From SFWF01 sp045539925 (GTDB taxonomy: Bacteria > Bacillota > Clostridia > Oscillospirales > Acutalibacteraceae): a DNA stretch of 64,000 bases. Below, one piece after another: positions 1 to 7,789 of this stretch; the stretch's first letter is position 1, and every line of letters begins with the position of its first letter. The position numbers and the translations under genes are program-made. Below the pieces are notes generated by a model that did not search any database, was not told where the DNA came from, and was given only the letters and a program-made list of their open reading frames with translations. The DNA lies in the NCBI GenBank assembly GCA_045539925.1, contig JAZQGH010000142.1:89605-153604 (forward strand), read 5' to 3'.

Positions 1-61
1 ACTGAGAATTGTCACTTTCATATTCAAAGCAAACGTCTCTAAGTTCAATAATGTTATCCAT
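1..61 (-). CDS. ABC transporter ATPase, N-terminal fragment (EcfA-like), cut by window edge
   Basis: Only the first 20 codons are inside the window. They begin at an ATG read leftward from base 61 and give MDNIIELRDVCFEYE, the usual opening beta-strand of ABC ATPases; the FEYE wording is common in energy-coupling-factor ATPases (EcfA). The start overlaps the stop of the upstream methyltransferase gene by 8 bases, so the two are probably co-translated. The Walker motifs are outside the window, so the ECF assignment is an inference. Confidence 0.55.
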   Translation of the reverse strand, partial: MDNIIELRDVCFEYESDNSQ

Positions 62-932
62 TAACACCTTTTCCTAACCAAATTGTAGTGTTTCCACAAG
101 GTAAAACCACATCTCTGTCTGTAACCTTAAGCCCAATTTCCTCAGTTGATACCTTTGATGAGGAGAAACAAGGAAATGTTGTTTTAACCATATAGTTTAA
201 AATTGTAGGAGAAAGTCCCCCTGTATACGAATTTAAAAAAACAAAGAGGGCATCGTCCGATAAAAGCTTTGCAGTATCTGTGAGAAGCTCGCCTATCTGC
301 TGCTCAAGCTTCCAGACTTCTCCGTCGGGACCTCTTCCATATGAAGGTGGATCCATTATAACAGCGTCATATTTATTTCCTCTGCGAATTTCACGCTTAA
401 CAAACTTAACGCAATCATCAACAAGCCAACGAACAGAACGGTCAGCGAGTCCCGAAGCTGCAGCGTTTTCCTTTGCCCACTGAACCATTCCTTTAGAGGC
501 ATCAACATGGGTAACCGACGCTCCCGCATTAAGACAAGCGAGAGTAGCTCCGCCTGTATAAGCAAACATATTTAAAACTTTTACGGGTCTTCCTGCATTT
601 CTTATAAGCTTATCTGCCAGTTGCCAGTTGACCGCCTGTTCAGGGAAAAGACCTGTGTGCTTAAAGCCCATAGGCTTGAGACGGAAGGTAAGGTCGTTAA
701 ATTTTATCGACCAGACATCAGGAACTTTTTTAAGCGGCTCCCAATAGCCTCCCCCACTGTTTGATCTATGATAAACGGCGTGAGCATCAAACCAACGTTT
801 ATCTTTTTTCTCTCCACTCCATATTATCTGCGGATCAGGTCTTATGAGAATTATATTTCCCCAACGTTCCAGTCTTTGACCATCCAGTGCGTCAATAAGC
901 TCATAATCTGAAAAATCGTTTGTGTATCTCAT
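54..932 (-). CDS. class I SAM-dependent methyltransferase (RlmI-like)
   Basis: A 292-residue protein with a Rossmann methyltransferase domain. Motif I (NMFAYTGGATLA) lies near residues 121-132 and the catalytic DPPSYGRG motif near 194-201. The N- and DPPSYG regions resemble the RlmI/RlmL group that methylates 23S rRNA, but the substrate cannot be read from sequence. An open frame continues upstream into ruvB; the start at 932 is chosen because it has an AAAGGA ribosome site and leaves 16 bases after the ruvB stop. It is the fourth gene of a ruvC-ruvA-ruvB operon and overlaps the next gene by 8 bases. Confidence 0.8.
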   Translation of the reverse strand: MRYTNDFSDYELIDALDGQRLERWGNIILIRPDPQIIWSGEKKDKRWFDAHAVYHRSNSGGGYWEPLKKVPDVWSIKFNDLTFRLKPMGFKHTGLFPEQAVNWQLADKLIRNAGRPVKVLNMFAYTGGATLACLNAGASVTHVDASKGMVQWAKENAAASGLADRSVRWLVDDCVKFVKREIRRGNKYDAVIMDPPSYGRGPDGEVWKLEQQIGELLTDTAKLLSDDALFVFLNSYTGGLSPTILNYMVKTTFPCFSSSKVSTEEIGLKVTDRDVVLPCGNTTIWLGKGVNG

Positions 933-948
933 TACAGTTCCTTTGTAG

Positions 949-1983
949 TTAAAACATTGTCTTTTGAATTCCGTCGCCAAAAGGTATGCCAAGATGTTCA
1001 TAGGCAAGTTTTGTTACACATCTGCCTCGACCTGTTCGGGTTAAGAATCCAATTTGCATCAGGTAAGGCTCATATACATCTTCAATAGTTATAGCCTCCT
1101 CACCTACTGCGGCAGCAAGGGTGTCAAGACCAACAGGACCTCCACCGTAATTGCTGATTATTGTTTTAAGCATACGTCGGTCGAAATCATCAAGACCGAG
1201 TTCATCTATCTCAAAGCGCTCCAAGGCGGCTTTTGCTGCCTCCTCGGTGATTACACCGTCAAACTTTACCTGACATATATCACGCACACGCTTAAGCAGA
1301 CGGTTAGCAATTCGAGGTGTACCGCGGGACCTTGAAGCAATTTCAAGAGCACCGTCGTGCTCGATTTCTATCCCAAGTATACCTGCGCTTCGTTCAATTA
1401 TCTGTGAGAGTTCTTCGGGTGTGTAAAGCTCAAGCCTTAAAAGAACTCCAAAACGGTCCCTGAGAGGTGCCGTAAGCTGTCCCGAACGGGTAGTTGCTCC
1501 AACCAGTGTGAAATGAGGTACATCAAGACGGATAGAACGGGCAGAAGGGCCCTTGCCGATTATTATATCAAGGGAAAAATCTTCCATAACTGGGTACAGA
1601 ACCTCTTCAACCGAACGGGACAGTCTGTGTATCTCATCGATAAACAAAACATCTCCTTCTGAAAGGTTTGTAAGAATGGCAACAAGGTCGCCTTGCTTTT
1701 CTATAGCAGGTCCCGAAGTAATTCTGATATTTACTCCCATTTCACGCGCAATTATGTTAGAAAGCGTCGTTTTACCGAGACCGGGCGGTCCGTATAAGAG
1801 AACATGATCAAGAGATTCTTTACGTGCTTTTGCAGCAGTGATATAAATCTCAAGATTTTCCTTCGCCTTTTCCTGCCCTATGTAATCATTGAGGGTTTTA
1901 GGACGCAGAGAGTTTTCAAGTTCATCAGCATCAGCAGAAAATTCGGGTGCGACCATTCTGCTTTGAAATTCCATATCTTCCAT
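949..1983 (-). CDS. ruvB: Holliday junction branch migration helicase RuvB
   Basis: RuvB is the hexameric AAA+ motor that drives branch migration at Holliday junctions together with RuvA. The 344-residue product shows the Walker A motif GPPGLGKT (65-72), the Walker B motif DEIH (116-119), the sensor sequence GATTRSG and the C-terminal winged-helix region. Its length is normal for the family. It follows ruvA by 10 bases in a ruvC-ruvA-ruvB operon, a common arrangement in Firmicutes. Confidence 0.97.
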   Translation of the reverse strand: MEDMEFQSRMVAPEFSADADELENSLRPKTLNDYIGQEKAKENLEIYITAAKARKESLDHVLLYGPPGLGKTTLSNIIAREMGVNIRITSGPAIEKQGDLVAILTNLSEGDVLFIDEIHRLSRSVEEVLYPVMEDFSLDIIIGKGPSARSIRLDVPHFTLVGATTRSGQLTAPLRDRFGVLLRLELYTPEELSQIIERSAGILGIEIEHDGALEIASRSRGTPRIANRLLKRVRDICQVKFDGVITEEAAKAALERFEIDELGLDDFDRRMLKTIISNYGGGPVGLDTLAAAVGEEAITIEDVYEPYLMQIGFLTRTGRGRCVTKLAYEHLGIPFGDGIQKTMF

Positions 1984-1993
1984 TTAGTATCTC

Positions 1994-2590
1994 CTATTTC
2001 GAAAGATTTTTAAGTCCGCCCTTTATAAGTTCATCTGTGGGCAGAGTCTGATCGAGTTTTGATACGGCAGAGGTTGCCTCGCTCTGTGAGAAGCCCAAGG
2101 CTGTAAGGGCCGCTATGGCCTCCGAAGCGTTAGCATTTCTGCTTGTCTGCTGTATCAGTATGTTGTCATCAGAAAGCGTAACTGCGCCTTTAGCAATTTT
2201 ATCCTTAAGTTCAAGGACCATACGCTGTGCAAGTTTAGGCCCGATACCGCTTGCACGGGTGAGAGATTTTGCATCTCCCGATACTATAAAGAAGGAAATC
2301 TGGTCGGGAGTAAACTCTGAAAGAAGTGCTATTGCCATTTTTGCGCCGAGTCCGTTAACCGATGTGACAAGTTTAAAGCACTCTAATTCTTCCGAAGAAG
2401 AAAAACCGTAAAGATCAAGTGCATCTTCGCGTACCGCAAGATATGTATGGACAAAAACCTCTTTTCCTACGTCTCCCAGTGCGGCTAATGTCTTAAGGCT
2501 GCACATACATTTGAAGCCTACACCTGAACATTCAAGGACAGCAATAAGGTTATCTGAATAAATTAGTTTTCCACGTAATGAAGAAATCAC
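1994..2590 (-). CDS. ruvA: Holliday junction DNA-binding protein RuvA
   Basis: RuvA binds the four-way junction as a tetramer and recruits RuvB. The 199-residue product begins VISSLRGKL, the RuvA N-terminal OB-fold signature. It continues with helix-hairpin-helix motifs (VNGLGAKMA, ASGIGPKLAQR) and the C-terminal RuvB-binding domain. The start is GTG at 2590, sharing one base with the ruvC stop (TAGTG). AGGAGG sits 9 bases upstream. This junction implies translational coupling with ruvC. An upstream ATG would add about 20 non-homologous residues and is rejected. Confidence 0.95.
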   Translation of the reverse strand: MISSLRGKLIYSDNLIAVLECSGVGFKCMCSLKTLAALGDVGKEVFVHTYLAVREDALDLYGFSSSEELECFKLVTSVNGLGAKMAIALLSEFTPDQISFFIVSGDAKSLTRASGIGPKLAQRMVLELKDKIAKGAVTLSDDNILIQQTSRNANASEAIAALTALGFSQSEATSAVSKLDQTLPTDELIKGGLKNLSK

Positions 2591-3096
2591 TATACTCTGC
2601 CTCCTGAGCTTAGTTTTGAATAAAGTGAGCCAAACGAATGAGCGTGACAAACAGCAAGTGCTAATGCGTCCGCAGTGTCGTCAGGTTTGGGTATTTTTTC
2701 AAGACGTAATAAGTTTTTTATCATATCCATCACCTGTTTCTTTTCTGCTCTGCCGTAACCTGTCACAGCCGATTTAACCTGAAGCGGTGTGTATTCGTAC
2801 ACGGGAATATTCCGCGTAGTTGCAGCCAGCAGTATAACTCCCCTTGCCTGCGCTACATCTATTGCAGTTGTGGTATTTGTATTAAAAAACAGTTTTTCGA
2901 TAGACAGTGCATCGGGAGATGTGCGATCGATAATTTCGGTGATGTCTCTAAATATCTTTACCAGTCTGTCAGAGAACATTTCTCCCGCATTTGTAGTTAC
3001 AGCACCGTATTCTGACACAGAAAATCTGCCAGCAGCATAGTTTATAACTCCGTAACCTACGATAGCATAACCAGGGTCAATACCAAGTATTACCAA
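2590..3096 (-). CDS. ruvC: Holliday junction resolvase RuvC
   Basis: RuvC is the endonuclease that cuts Holliday junctions symmetrically. The 168-residue product opens with LGIDPG, and the four acidic active-site residues are visible: Asp7, Glu67, Asp140 and Asp143 (in PDDTADALA). The start is TTG with GGAGG about 10 bases upstream. It is the first gene of the ruvCAB-methyltransferase operon and has a promoter-like sequence about 35 bases upstream. Confidence 0.95.
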   Translation of the reverse strand: MVILGIDPGYAIVGYGVINYAAGRFSVSEYGAVTTNAGEMFSDRLVKIFRDITEIIDRTSPDALSIEKLFFNTNTTTAIDVAQARGVILLAATTRNIPVYEYTPLQVKSAVTGYGRAEKKQVMDMIKNLLRLEKIPKPDDTADALALAVCHAHSFGSLYSKLSSGGRV

Positions 3097-3128
3097 AGCA
3101 CATATTCCTCCAATTTAATATCCCATAT

Positions 3129-3157
3129 ATTATAGCAAATATTTACATAGAGTTCAA
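3129..3157 (-). promoter_or_regulatory. promoter of ruvC operon
   Basis: Reading leftward there is a -35 TTGAAC (3157-3152), a 17-base spacer and a perfect -10 TATAAT (3134-3129). It lies about 33 bases before the ruvC start. Confidence 0.75.
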
Positions 3158-3202
3158 CAAAAAAATTAAAATATTTAATGAACAAATACGAAGCGAAATT
3201 TT

Positions 3203-3292
3203 GCAAACAAAAATCAAGCAAATTGAAGAAAACAAGAGCAAACCAGAGTATTTACGCGCAAATCGAAGAATATCACAGTTATCTGTGATATT
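3203..3292. repeat. upstream repeat cluster and perfect palindrome before the pot promoter
   Basis: The stretch between ruvC and the pot promoter holds no gene. GCAAA occurs at 3203, 3218, 3238 and 3258. The words GCAAATTGAAGAA (3218-3230) and GCAAATCGAAGAA (3258-3270) differ at one base and lie 40 bases apart. They are followed by a perfect inverted repeat AATATCACAG-TTAT-CTGTGATATT (3269-3292), about 31 bases upstream of the pot -35 box. This could be a regulator-binding region; it has no terminator-type T-run. Confidence 0.4.
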
Positions 3293-3322
3293 GACGAAAT
3301 ATAAGGGGAAAAATAAAAATAC

Positions 3323-3351
3323 TTGACAATTATTGTTTGTAGTTATATATT
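3323..3351 (+). promoter_or_regulatory. promoter of potABCD operon
   Basis: A perfect -35 TTGACA (3323-3328) is followed by a 17-base spacer and -10 TATATT (3346-3351). Transcription would start near 3358, leaving a leader of about 180 bases before potA. Confidence 0.8.
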
Positions 3352-3359
3352 ATCATTGT

Positions 3360-3537
3360 TAAGTTTACGCATCTGTGCTTAAAGCAGATTCAAAGCAGTG
3401 GCTTTAGTCGGCAAATTAACCGACCGAAAAGTTCCTTTGCGGGAGCCATTTTCAGAGAATCTGCGGGTATCGCGCAGGGTTATTAACGATAAATAACTTG
3501 TGCGGCACTTCGTGTCCGCAAAGGGAGGATGCGCTTA
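3360..3537 (+). ncRNA. structured 5' leader RNA of potABCD, candidate cis-regulatory element
   Basis: The leader folds into nested stems. P1 pairs GCAGATT (3384-3390) with AATCTGC (3458-3464). P2 pairs TGGCT (3399-3403) with AGCCA (3444-3448). P3 pairs GTCGG (3407-3411) with CCGAC (3420-3424). A hairpin TGCGG/CCGCA (3501-3505/3516-3520) sits directly before the AAAGGGAGG ribosome site. The 5' strand of P1 can alternatively pair with ATCTG at 3371-3375. CCGCA can alternatively pair with TGCGG at 3438 or 3462. This is switch-like, and it matches no riboswitch class that I recognise. The fold was made by eye. Confidence 0.55.
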
Positions 3538-3538
3538 A

Positions 3539-4687
3539 TTGAAAAGCGATAATATTATTGAACTAAGAAATATCTCTATTGCATTCGGCAGTCAGACCGT
3601 ACTCGATGGTATAAACCTTTGTATCAGAGACGGAGAATTTGTTACCCTGCTCGGACCTTCGGGTTGCGGTAAAACTACAACTCTCCGTATTATCGGCGGA
3701 TTTGAAGAACCGGACAGTGGAGATATTTTATTTGAAAGCAAACGTCTAAACGGTGTTCCATCTTACAAAAGACAGGTTAACACCATCTTTCAGAGATACG
3801 CTCTTTTCCCCCACCTCAATGTTTATGAGAACATTGCTTTTGGAATGAGGGTTAAAAAGCTTAAAGAAAGCGAGATTAAAGCTAAGGTTCAGGAAATGCT
3901 GAGGCTCGTTAATCTTGAAGGACTTGAAAAAAGAAAAATCGATACACTCTCAGGCGGTCAGCAACAGCGTGTGGCTATTGCACGTGCGCTGGCAAATGAG
4001 CCCCGCGTTTTACTTCTTGATGAACCTTTGGCAGCCCTTGACCTGAAGCTCCGAAAAGATATGCAGGTCGAGCTTAAAAAGATACAGCAAGCTCTTGGCA
4101 TTACATTTATTTTTGTAACCCATGACCAAGAGGAAGCTCTCACTATGTCAGACACAGTTGTTGTAATGGACGCAGGTAAGATTCAGCAGATTGGCACTCC
4201 TAAAGATATATATAACGAGCCTGAAAACGCCTTTGTTGCCGATTTTATCGGCGAATCCAACATTCTCGATGGTATTATGCGAGAGGATTTTCTTGCCGAG
4301 TTTTCGGGACACAAATTCGAATGTCTTGACAAGGGCTTTAATACAAACGAGCCCGTAGATGTTGTTGTACGTCCCGAGGATGTTGATATCGTTGCACCCG
4401 AAAAAGGTATGCTTACAGGAACTGTTACATCGGTGACATTTCTGGGAGTTCATTATGAAATAATTGTTGATATTGGCGGCTTTAAATGGATGATTCAGAC
4501 CACCGATGAGGCCTTTGAAGGTGATACCGTCGGCCTTTATATTGAGCCTGACGCAATCCACATTATGAAAAAGTCTGAATATTCGGGCAAATTCGGTGAC
4601 TACAGCACATACAGTGATGAAATTGACCACCTTAATGATGCAGAACCTATAGAGGAGGACGAAAATGAAGAAAGCACGGATTGGTAA
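3539..4687 (+). CDS. potA: spermidine/putrescine ABC transporter ATP-binding protein PotA
   Basis: The ATPase that powers polyamine import through PotBC. The 382-residue protein has Walker A GPSGCGKT (39-46), the LSGGQ signature (137-141), Walker B LLLDEP (158-163), the switch histidine in FVTHD near 196, and a C-terminal TOBE-like domain. The start is TTG at 3539, supported by GGGAGG about 10 bases upstream; no in-frame ATG fits the conserved N-terminus. The C-terminal tail is acidic. The gene overlaps potB by 23 bases and is first in potABCD, behind a structured leader. Confidence 0.93.
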   Translation: MKSDNIIELRNISIAFGSQTVLDGINLCIRDGEFVTLLGPSGCGKTTTLRIIGGFEEPDSGDILFESKRLNGVPSYKRQVNTIFQRYALFPHLNVYENIAFGMRVKKLKESEIKAKVQEMLRLVNLEGLEKRKIDTLSGGQQQRVAIARALANEPRVLLLDEPLAALDLKLRKDMQVELKKIQQALGITFIFVTHDQEEALTMSDTVVVMDAGKIQQIGTPKDIYNEPENAFVADFIGESNILDGIMREDFLAEFSGHKFECLDKGFNTNEPVDVVVRPEDVDIVAPEKGMLTGTVTSVTFLGVHYEIIVDIGGFKWMIQTTDEAFEGDTVGLYIEPDAIHIMKKSEYSGKFGDYSTYSDEIDHLNDAEPIEEDENEESTDW

Positions 4688-5495
4688 TCCGCAGGTTGCG
4701 TCTCCTTATGTAGTTTGGTCGGTCATATTTATTGTTGTACCCCTTATTATGGTTGTATATTATTCCTTCACCGATGCTGCAGGCAATTTTACTTTCGATA
4801 ATATTGCGAAAATTGTCGAATATAATTATCTGAAGATTTTCGGTGTATCCATTCTTTATGCATTTATTGCAACTGTGGCAACCCTACTTATCTCTTATCC
4901 CCTTGCTTATTTTATGACCAAAACCAAGGTAAGCACACAAGGCACGCTGATGCTCTTAGTTATGCTACCGATGTGGATGAATCTGCTTATAAGGACCTAT
5001 TCCCTTTCAAACATATTAGAGCGCAACGGAATCATAAACACTATGCTTGAGAGCATAGGTCTCGAGAAGGTCCAGCTCATAAATACCCCCGGTGCGGTTA
5101 TCCTCGGTATGATATACAATTTCATACCCTATATGATACTGCCTATTTATTCTGTTCTTTCAAAGCTTGACAGCAGGCTTTTAGAGGCTTCTTCCGACCT
5201 CGGCGCAAACGGCTTTACAACCCTTAGAAAGGTTGTGCTTCCTCTCAGTATGCCCGGTGTTGTATCAGGCATAACAATGGTGTTTGTACCTTCTGTAAGT
5301 ACATTTTACATTTCGCAGAAGTTAGGCGGAATACGTAACGAGCTTATCGGTGACGTTATTGAACAGCAGTTCAAACTAAACAGCAACTATAATCTCGGAG
5401 CTTCTCTGTCTTTGGTGCTTATGGTTATGATTATCATAAGTCTTGCTATAATGAACAAATTTGCAGCAGATGATGACGGAGGTGTGATTGTATGA
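4665..5495 (+). CDS. potB: spermidine/putrescine ABC transporter permease PotB
   Basis: An inner-membrane permease subunit of the polyamine importer, 276 residues with about six transmembrane segments. The cytoplasmic EAA loop that docks on PotA is visible as EASSDLGANGFTTLRK near residue 175. The start codon is inside the end of potA and is preceded by AGAGGAGG (4651-4658). The stop overlaps potC by four bases (ATGA). Confidence 0.92.
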   Translation: MKKARIGNPQVASPYVVWSVIFIVVPLIMVVYYSFTDAAGNFTFDNIAKIVEYNYLKIFGVSILYAFIATVATLLISYPLAYFMTKTKVSTQGTLMLLVMLPMWMNLLIRTYSLSNILERNGIINTMLESIGLEKVQLINTPGAVILGMIYNFIPYMILPIYSVLSKLDSRLLEASSDLGANGFTTLRKVVLPLSMPGVVSGITMVFVPSVSTFYISQKLGGIRNELIGDVIEQQFKLNSNYNLGASLSLVLMVMIIISLAIMNKFAADDDGGVIV

Positions 5496-6295
5496 GAGTA
5501 ATATCAAAAATATATATCGCACTCATTATGTTTTTCTTATACGCCCCTATTGCTGTGATGGTCATCTTTTCTTTTAACGCATCAAACAGTACTGCGGTTA
5601 TGGAAGGCTTTTCACTTCATTGGTATGCAGAGCTTTTTAGAAACAGTTCGGTTCTTACAGCACTTGGAAACACCCTTCTGCTCGCATTTCTTTCGGCTAT
5701 CTTCGCAACGTTTTTAGGCTCTGCAGCAGCAGTAGGTATTTTTTCGTACAAAAAACGTTGGACTAAAAGCGCAGTTATGAGCATTACTAACATTCCTATG
5801 ATGAATCCCGACATCGTAACAGGCATTTCAATGATGCTCCTTTTTGTTTTTGCAGGACGGCTTCTGGCTCTTCGCAGTTCACTTAGTTTTGTTACACTGC
5901 TTATTGCCCATATAACATTCAATTTACCTTACGTTATTCTCTCGGTAATGCCCAAGCTCAATCAACTTGACACTCACCTATCTGAAGCGGCTTTAGATCT
6001 GGGCTGTACTCCCCTTAAATCATTTTTTAAGGTTATACTCCCCTCAATATCTTCGGGAATCGTAACAGGCTTTATAATGGCTTTCACCCTATCTCTTGAT
6101 GATTTTGTAATCAGCTACTTTACTACAGGTCCTGAGTTCCAGACCCTTCCCCTGCTTATTTATTCAATGACTAAGCGAAGGGTTACTCCCGATATGTACG
6201 CACTTTCAACCATATTGTTTGTTTCTGTTCTTTTACTACTTATTCTGTTTAATTTTGCGCAGTCCAGAACAAACAGAAAGAAGGACGATAATTGA
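5492..6295 (+). CDS. potC: spermidine/putrescine ABC transporter permease PotC
   Basis: The second permease subunit of the polyamine importer, 267 residues with about six membrane segments and an EAA loop (EAALDLGCTPLKSFF). It overlaps potB by ATGA and potD by ATTGA, so the four genes are translated as a tightly coupled set. The C-terminus ends in a short basic tail. Confidence 0.92.
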   Translation: MRVISKIYIALIMFFLYAPIAVMVIFSFNASNSTAVMEGFSLHWYAELFRNSSVLTALGNTLLLAFLSAIFATFLGSAAAVGIFSYKKRWTKSAVMSITNIPMMNPDIVTGISMMLLFVFAGRLLALRSSLSFVTLLIAHITFNLPYVILSVMPKLNQLDTHLSEAALDLGCTPLKSFFKVILPSISSGIVTGFIMAFTLSLDDFVISYFTTGPEFQTLPLLIYSMTKRRVTPDMYALSTILFVSVLLLLILFNFAQSRTNRKKDDN

Positions 6296-7404
6296 AAAAC
6301 CTTATTTCACTGATACTGGTCTTTGTTCTGACTCTTTGTTGTGCTTTTTCACTAAGCGGTTGCGGTTACGAGTTTCAAAATCCAACCTTAGAGGCAGATT
6401 ATACAGACCATAAACTTGCAGGTACTACACTCAATATTTACAATTGGGGCGAATATATATCAGACGGAAGCGAAGGCTCTCTTGATGTGGTAAAGGAGTT
6501 TGAAAACCTCACGGGCATCAAGGTAAATTATTCCACATTTGACAGCAACGAATCGATGTATTCTCTCATAAAACACGGCGGCGTATCATACGACATTATT
6601 ATCCCATCCGACTATATGATTGAGCGAATGATAAACGAAGATATGCTGCAAAAAATCGACACTTCGTCTCTCAGCAATTATCATTATATTGACAGCAGAT
6701 ACAAGGGGCTTTACTACGACCCTAACGATGAATATTCTGTGCCCTTTAGCGTTGGTATGGTTGGACTTATTTATAATACCGCTCTTGTGGAAGGAAACCC
6801 TGACAGTTGGTCGGTTATGTGGGATGAAAGGTATACAAATGATGTGCTCACATTCAATAATCCACGCGACACCTTTGCTATTGCTCAGTTTCTGCTTGGT
6901 TACGATATTAACACAGATGACCTGACTGAATGGGATGCAGCAGCTGAACTTCTTAAAAAGCAAAAATCCGTTTTGCAGGCGTATGTAATGGACGAAGTTT
7001 ATAATAAAATGGAGTCTGCCTCTGCAGCAATTGCTCCCTATTATGCAGGAGACTTCCTCAGTATGGTAGAAAACAACGAGGACCTTGCTTTTGTTTACCC
7101 CAAGGAAGGAACAAACATTTTTGTCGATGCAGCCTGCATACCTAAAAACGCTGAAAACTATGAAGCTGCAATGTTGTTTATAAACTATCTGTTGGAGCCT
7201 GAAATCGCCCTTGCAAATGCTGAATTTATCTATTATGCAAGTCCTAATACTGCTGTAACAGAAAATCCCGAATATTCTCTAAAGGGAAACGAAATTCTTT
7301 ATCCTGCCGACGAAAATATGCCTAAGGTGGAGTACTACCACGATATGAAGCCCGAAACAAGAGCATATTATGACAAGCTATGGCAAGATGTAAAGCTTTA
7401 CTAA
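6292..7404 (+). CDS. potD: spermidine/putrescine-binding lipoprotein PotD
   Basis: The substrate-capturing protein of the polyamine importer. It has a lipoprotein signal peptide with the lipobox LSGC (Cys near residue 25), so it is anchored outside the membrane. The mature protein opens with LNIYNWGEYI, the PotD/PotF signature that includes an aromatic ligand-binding residue, and has the DIIIPSDYMI strand of the family. Length is 370 residues. The start is TTG, overlapping the potC stop (ATTGA). It is the last gene of the operon and is followed directly by a strong terminator. Confidence 0.92.
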   Translation: MKNLISLILVFVLTLCCAFSLSGCGYEFQNPTLEADYTDHKLAGTTLNIYNWGEYISDGSEGSLDVVKEFENLTGIKVNYSTFDSNESMYSLIKHGGVSYDIIIPSDYMIERMINEDMLQKIDTSSLSNYHYIDSRYKGLYYDPNDEYSVPFSVGMVGLIYNTALVEGNPDSWSVMWDERYTNDVLTFNNPRDTFAIAQFLLGYDINTDDLTEWDAAAELLKKQKSVLQAYVMDEVYNKMESASAAIAPYYAGDFLSMVENNEDLAFVYPKEGTNIFVDAACIPKNAENYEAAMLFINYLLEPEIALANAEFIYYASPNTAVTENPEYSLKGNEILYPADENMPKVEYYHDMKPETRAYYDKLWQDVKLY

Positions 7405-7407
7405 CAT

Positions 7408-7437
7408 AAAAAGACAGGTTTCGAAACCTGTCTTTTT
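7408..7437 (+). terminator. terminator of potABCD
   Basis: A perfect inverted repeat with GACAGGTTTC/GAAACCTGTC arms runs into TTTTT, three bases after the potD stop. Confidence 0.9.
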
Positions 7438-7456
7438 GTCTTATGAATACAAAACG

Positions 7457-7489
7457 AAAATCCTGCCGACAATAATCGACAGGATTTTT
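7457..7489 (-). terminator. terminator of the tRNA-Ser genes
   Basis: The hairpin arms AAAATCCTG (7457-7465) and CAGGATTTT (7480-7488) have an inner CGA/TCG pair. Read leftward it follows the tRNA-Ser(GCU) CCA end by about 6 bases and enters a T-rich run. Confidence 0.75.
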
Positions 7490-7493
7490 GTTT

Positions 7494-7584
7494 TGGCGGA
7501 GAAGAGGAGACTCGAACTCCTGCGCCGGTTACCCGACCTACGCCCTTAGCAGGGGCGCCTCGTCACCAACTTGAGTACTTCTCC
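7494..7584 (-). tRNA. tRNA-Ser (anticodon GCU)
   Basis: A 91-base type II tRNA with a long variable arm. The acceptor stem is GGAGAAG/CTTCTCC, the anticodon loop CTGCTAA carries GCT, and the CCA end is encoded (7496-7494). It decodes AGU/AGC. It is co-oriented with the next tRNA-Ser, 35 bases away, and probably co-transcribed with it. Confidence 0.95.
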
Positions 7585-7619
7585 GAGTTGTAACAAAAAT
7601 ATTTGTTTATTAAATTAAA

Positions 7620-7708
7620 TGGCGGAGGGAAAGGGATTCGAACCCTTGTGGGGTTGCCCCCAAACGGTTTTCAAGACCGCCTCGTTATGACCACTTCGAT
7701 ATCCCTCC
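7620..7708 (-). tRNA. tRNA-Ser (anticodon UGA)
   Basis: An 89-base type II tRNA with acceptor GGAGGGA/TCCCTCC, anticodon loop CTTGAAA (TGA), a long variable arm and an encoded CCA. It decodes UCN serine codons, chiefly UCA. It is first in the two-tRNA unit, with a consensus promoter just upstream. Confidence 0.95.
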
Positions 7709-7723
7709 AAATGAGACCTATGT

Positions 7724-7752
7724 ATTATAGCACACAAATTATTTTATGTCAA
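7724..7752 (-). promoter_or_regulatory. promoter of the two tRNA-Ser genes
   Basis: A perfect TTGACA (7752-7747), a 17-base spacer and a perfect TATAAT (7729-7724), 16 bases before the tRNA 5' end. Confidence 0.85.
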
Positions 7753-7789
7753 CAATGACTTTTAAAGATTTTAAGATAAATTTTTTCTT

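Noticed and set aside
2591..2650. Upstream ATG extension of ruvA
   Set aside because: It would add 20 residues not found in RuvA. The GTG at 2590 has AGGAGG and matches the family N-terminus.
3360..3537. potA leader as a guanidine-I (ykkC) or other known riboswitch
   Set aside because: The conserved blocks of those classes are not present; only the general feature of nested stems is shared.
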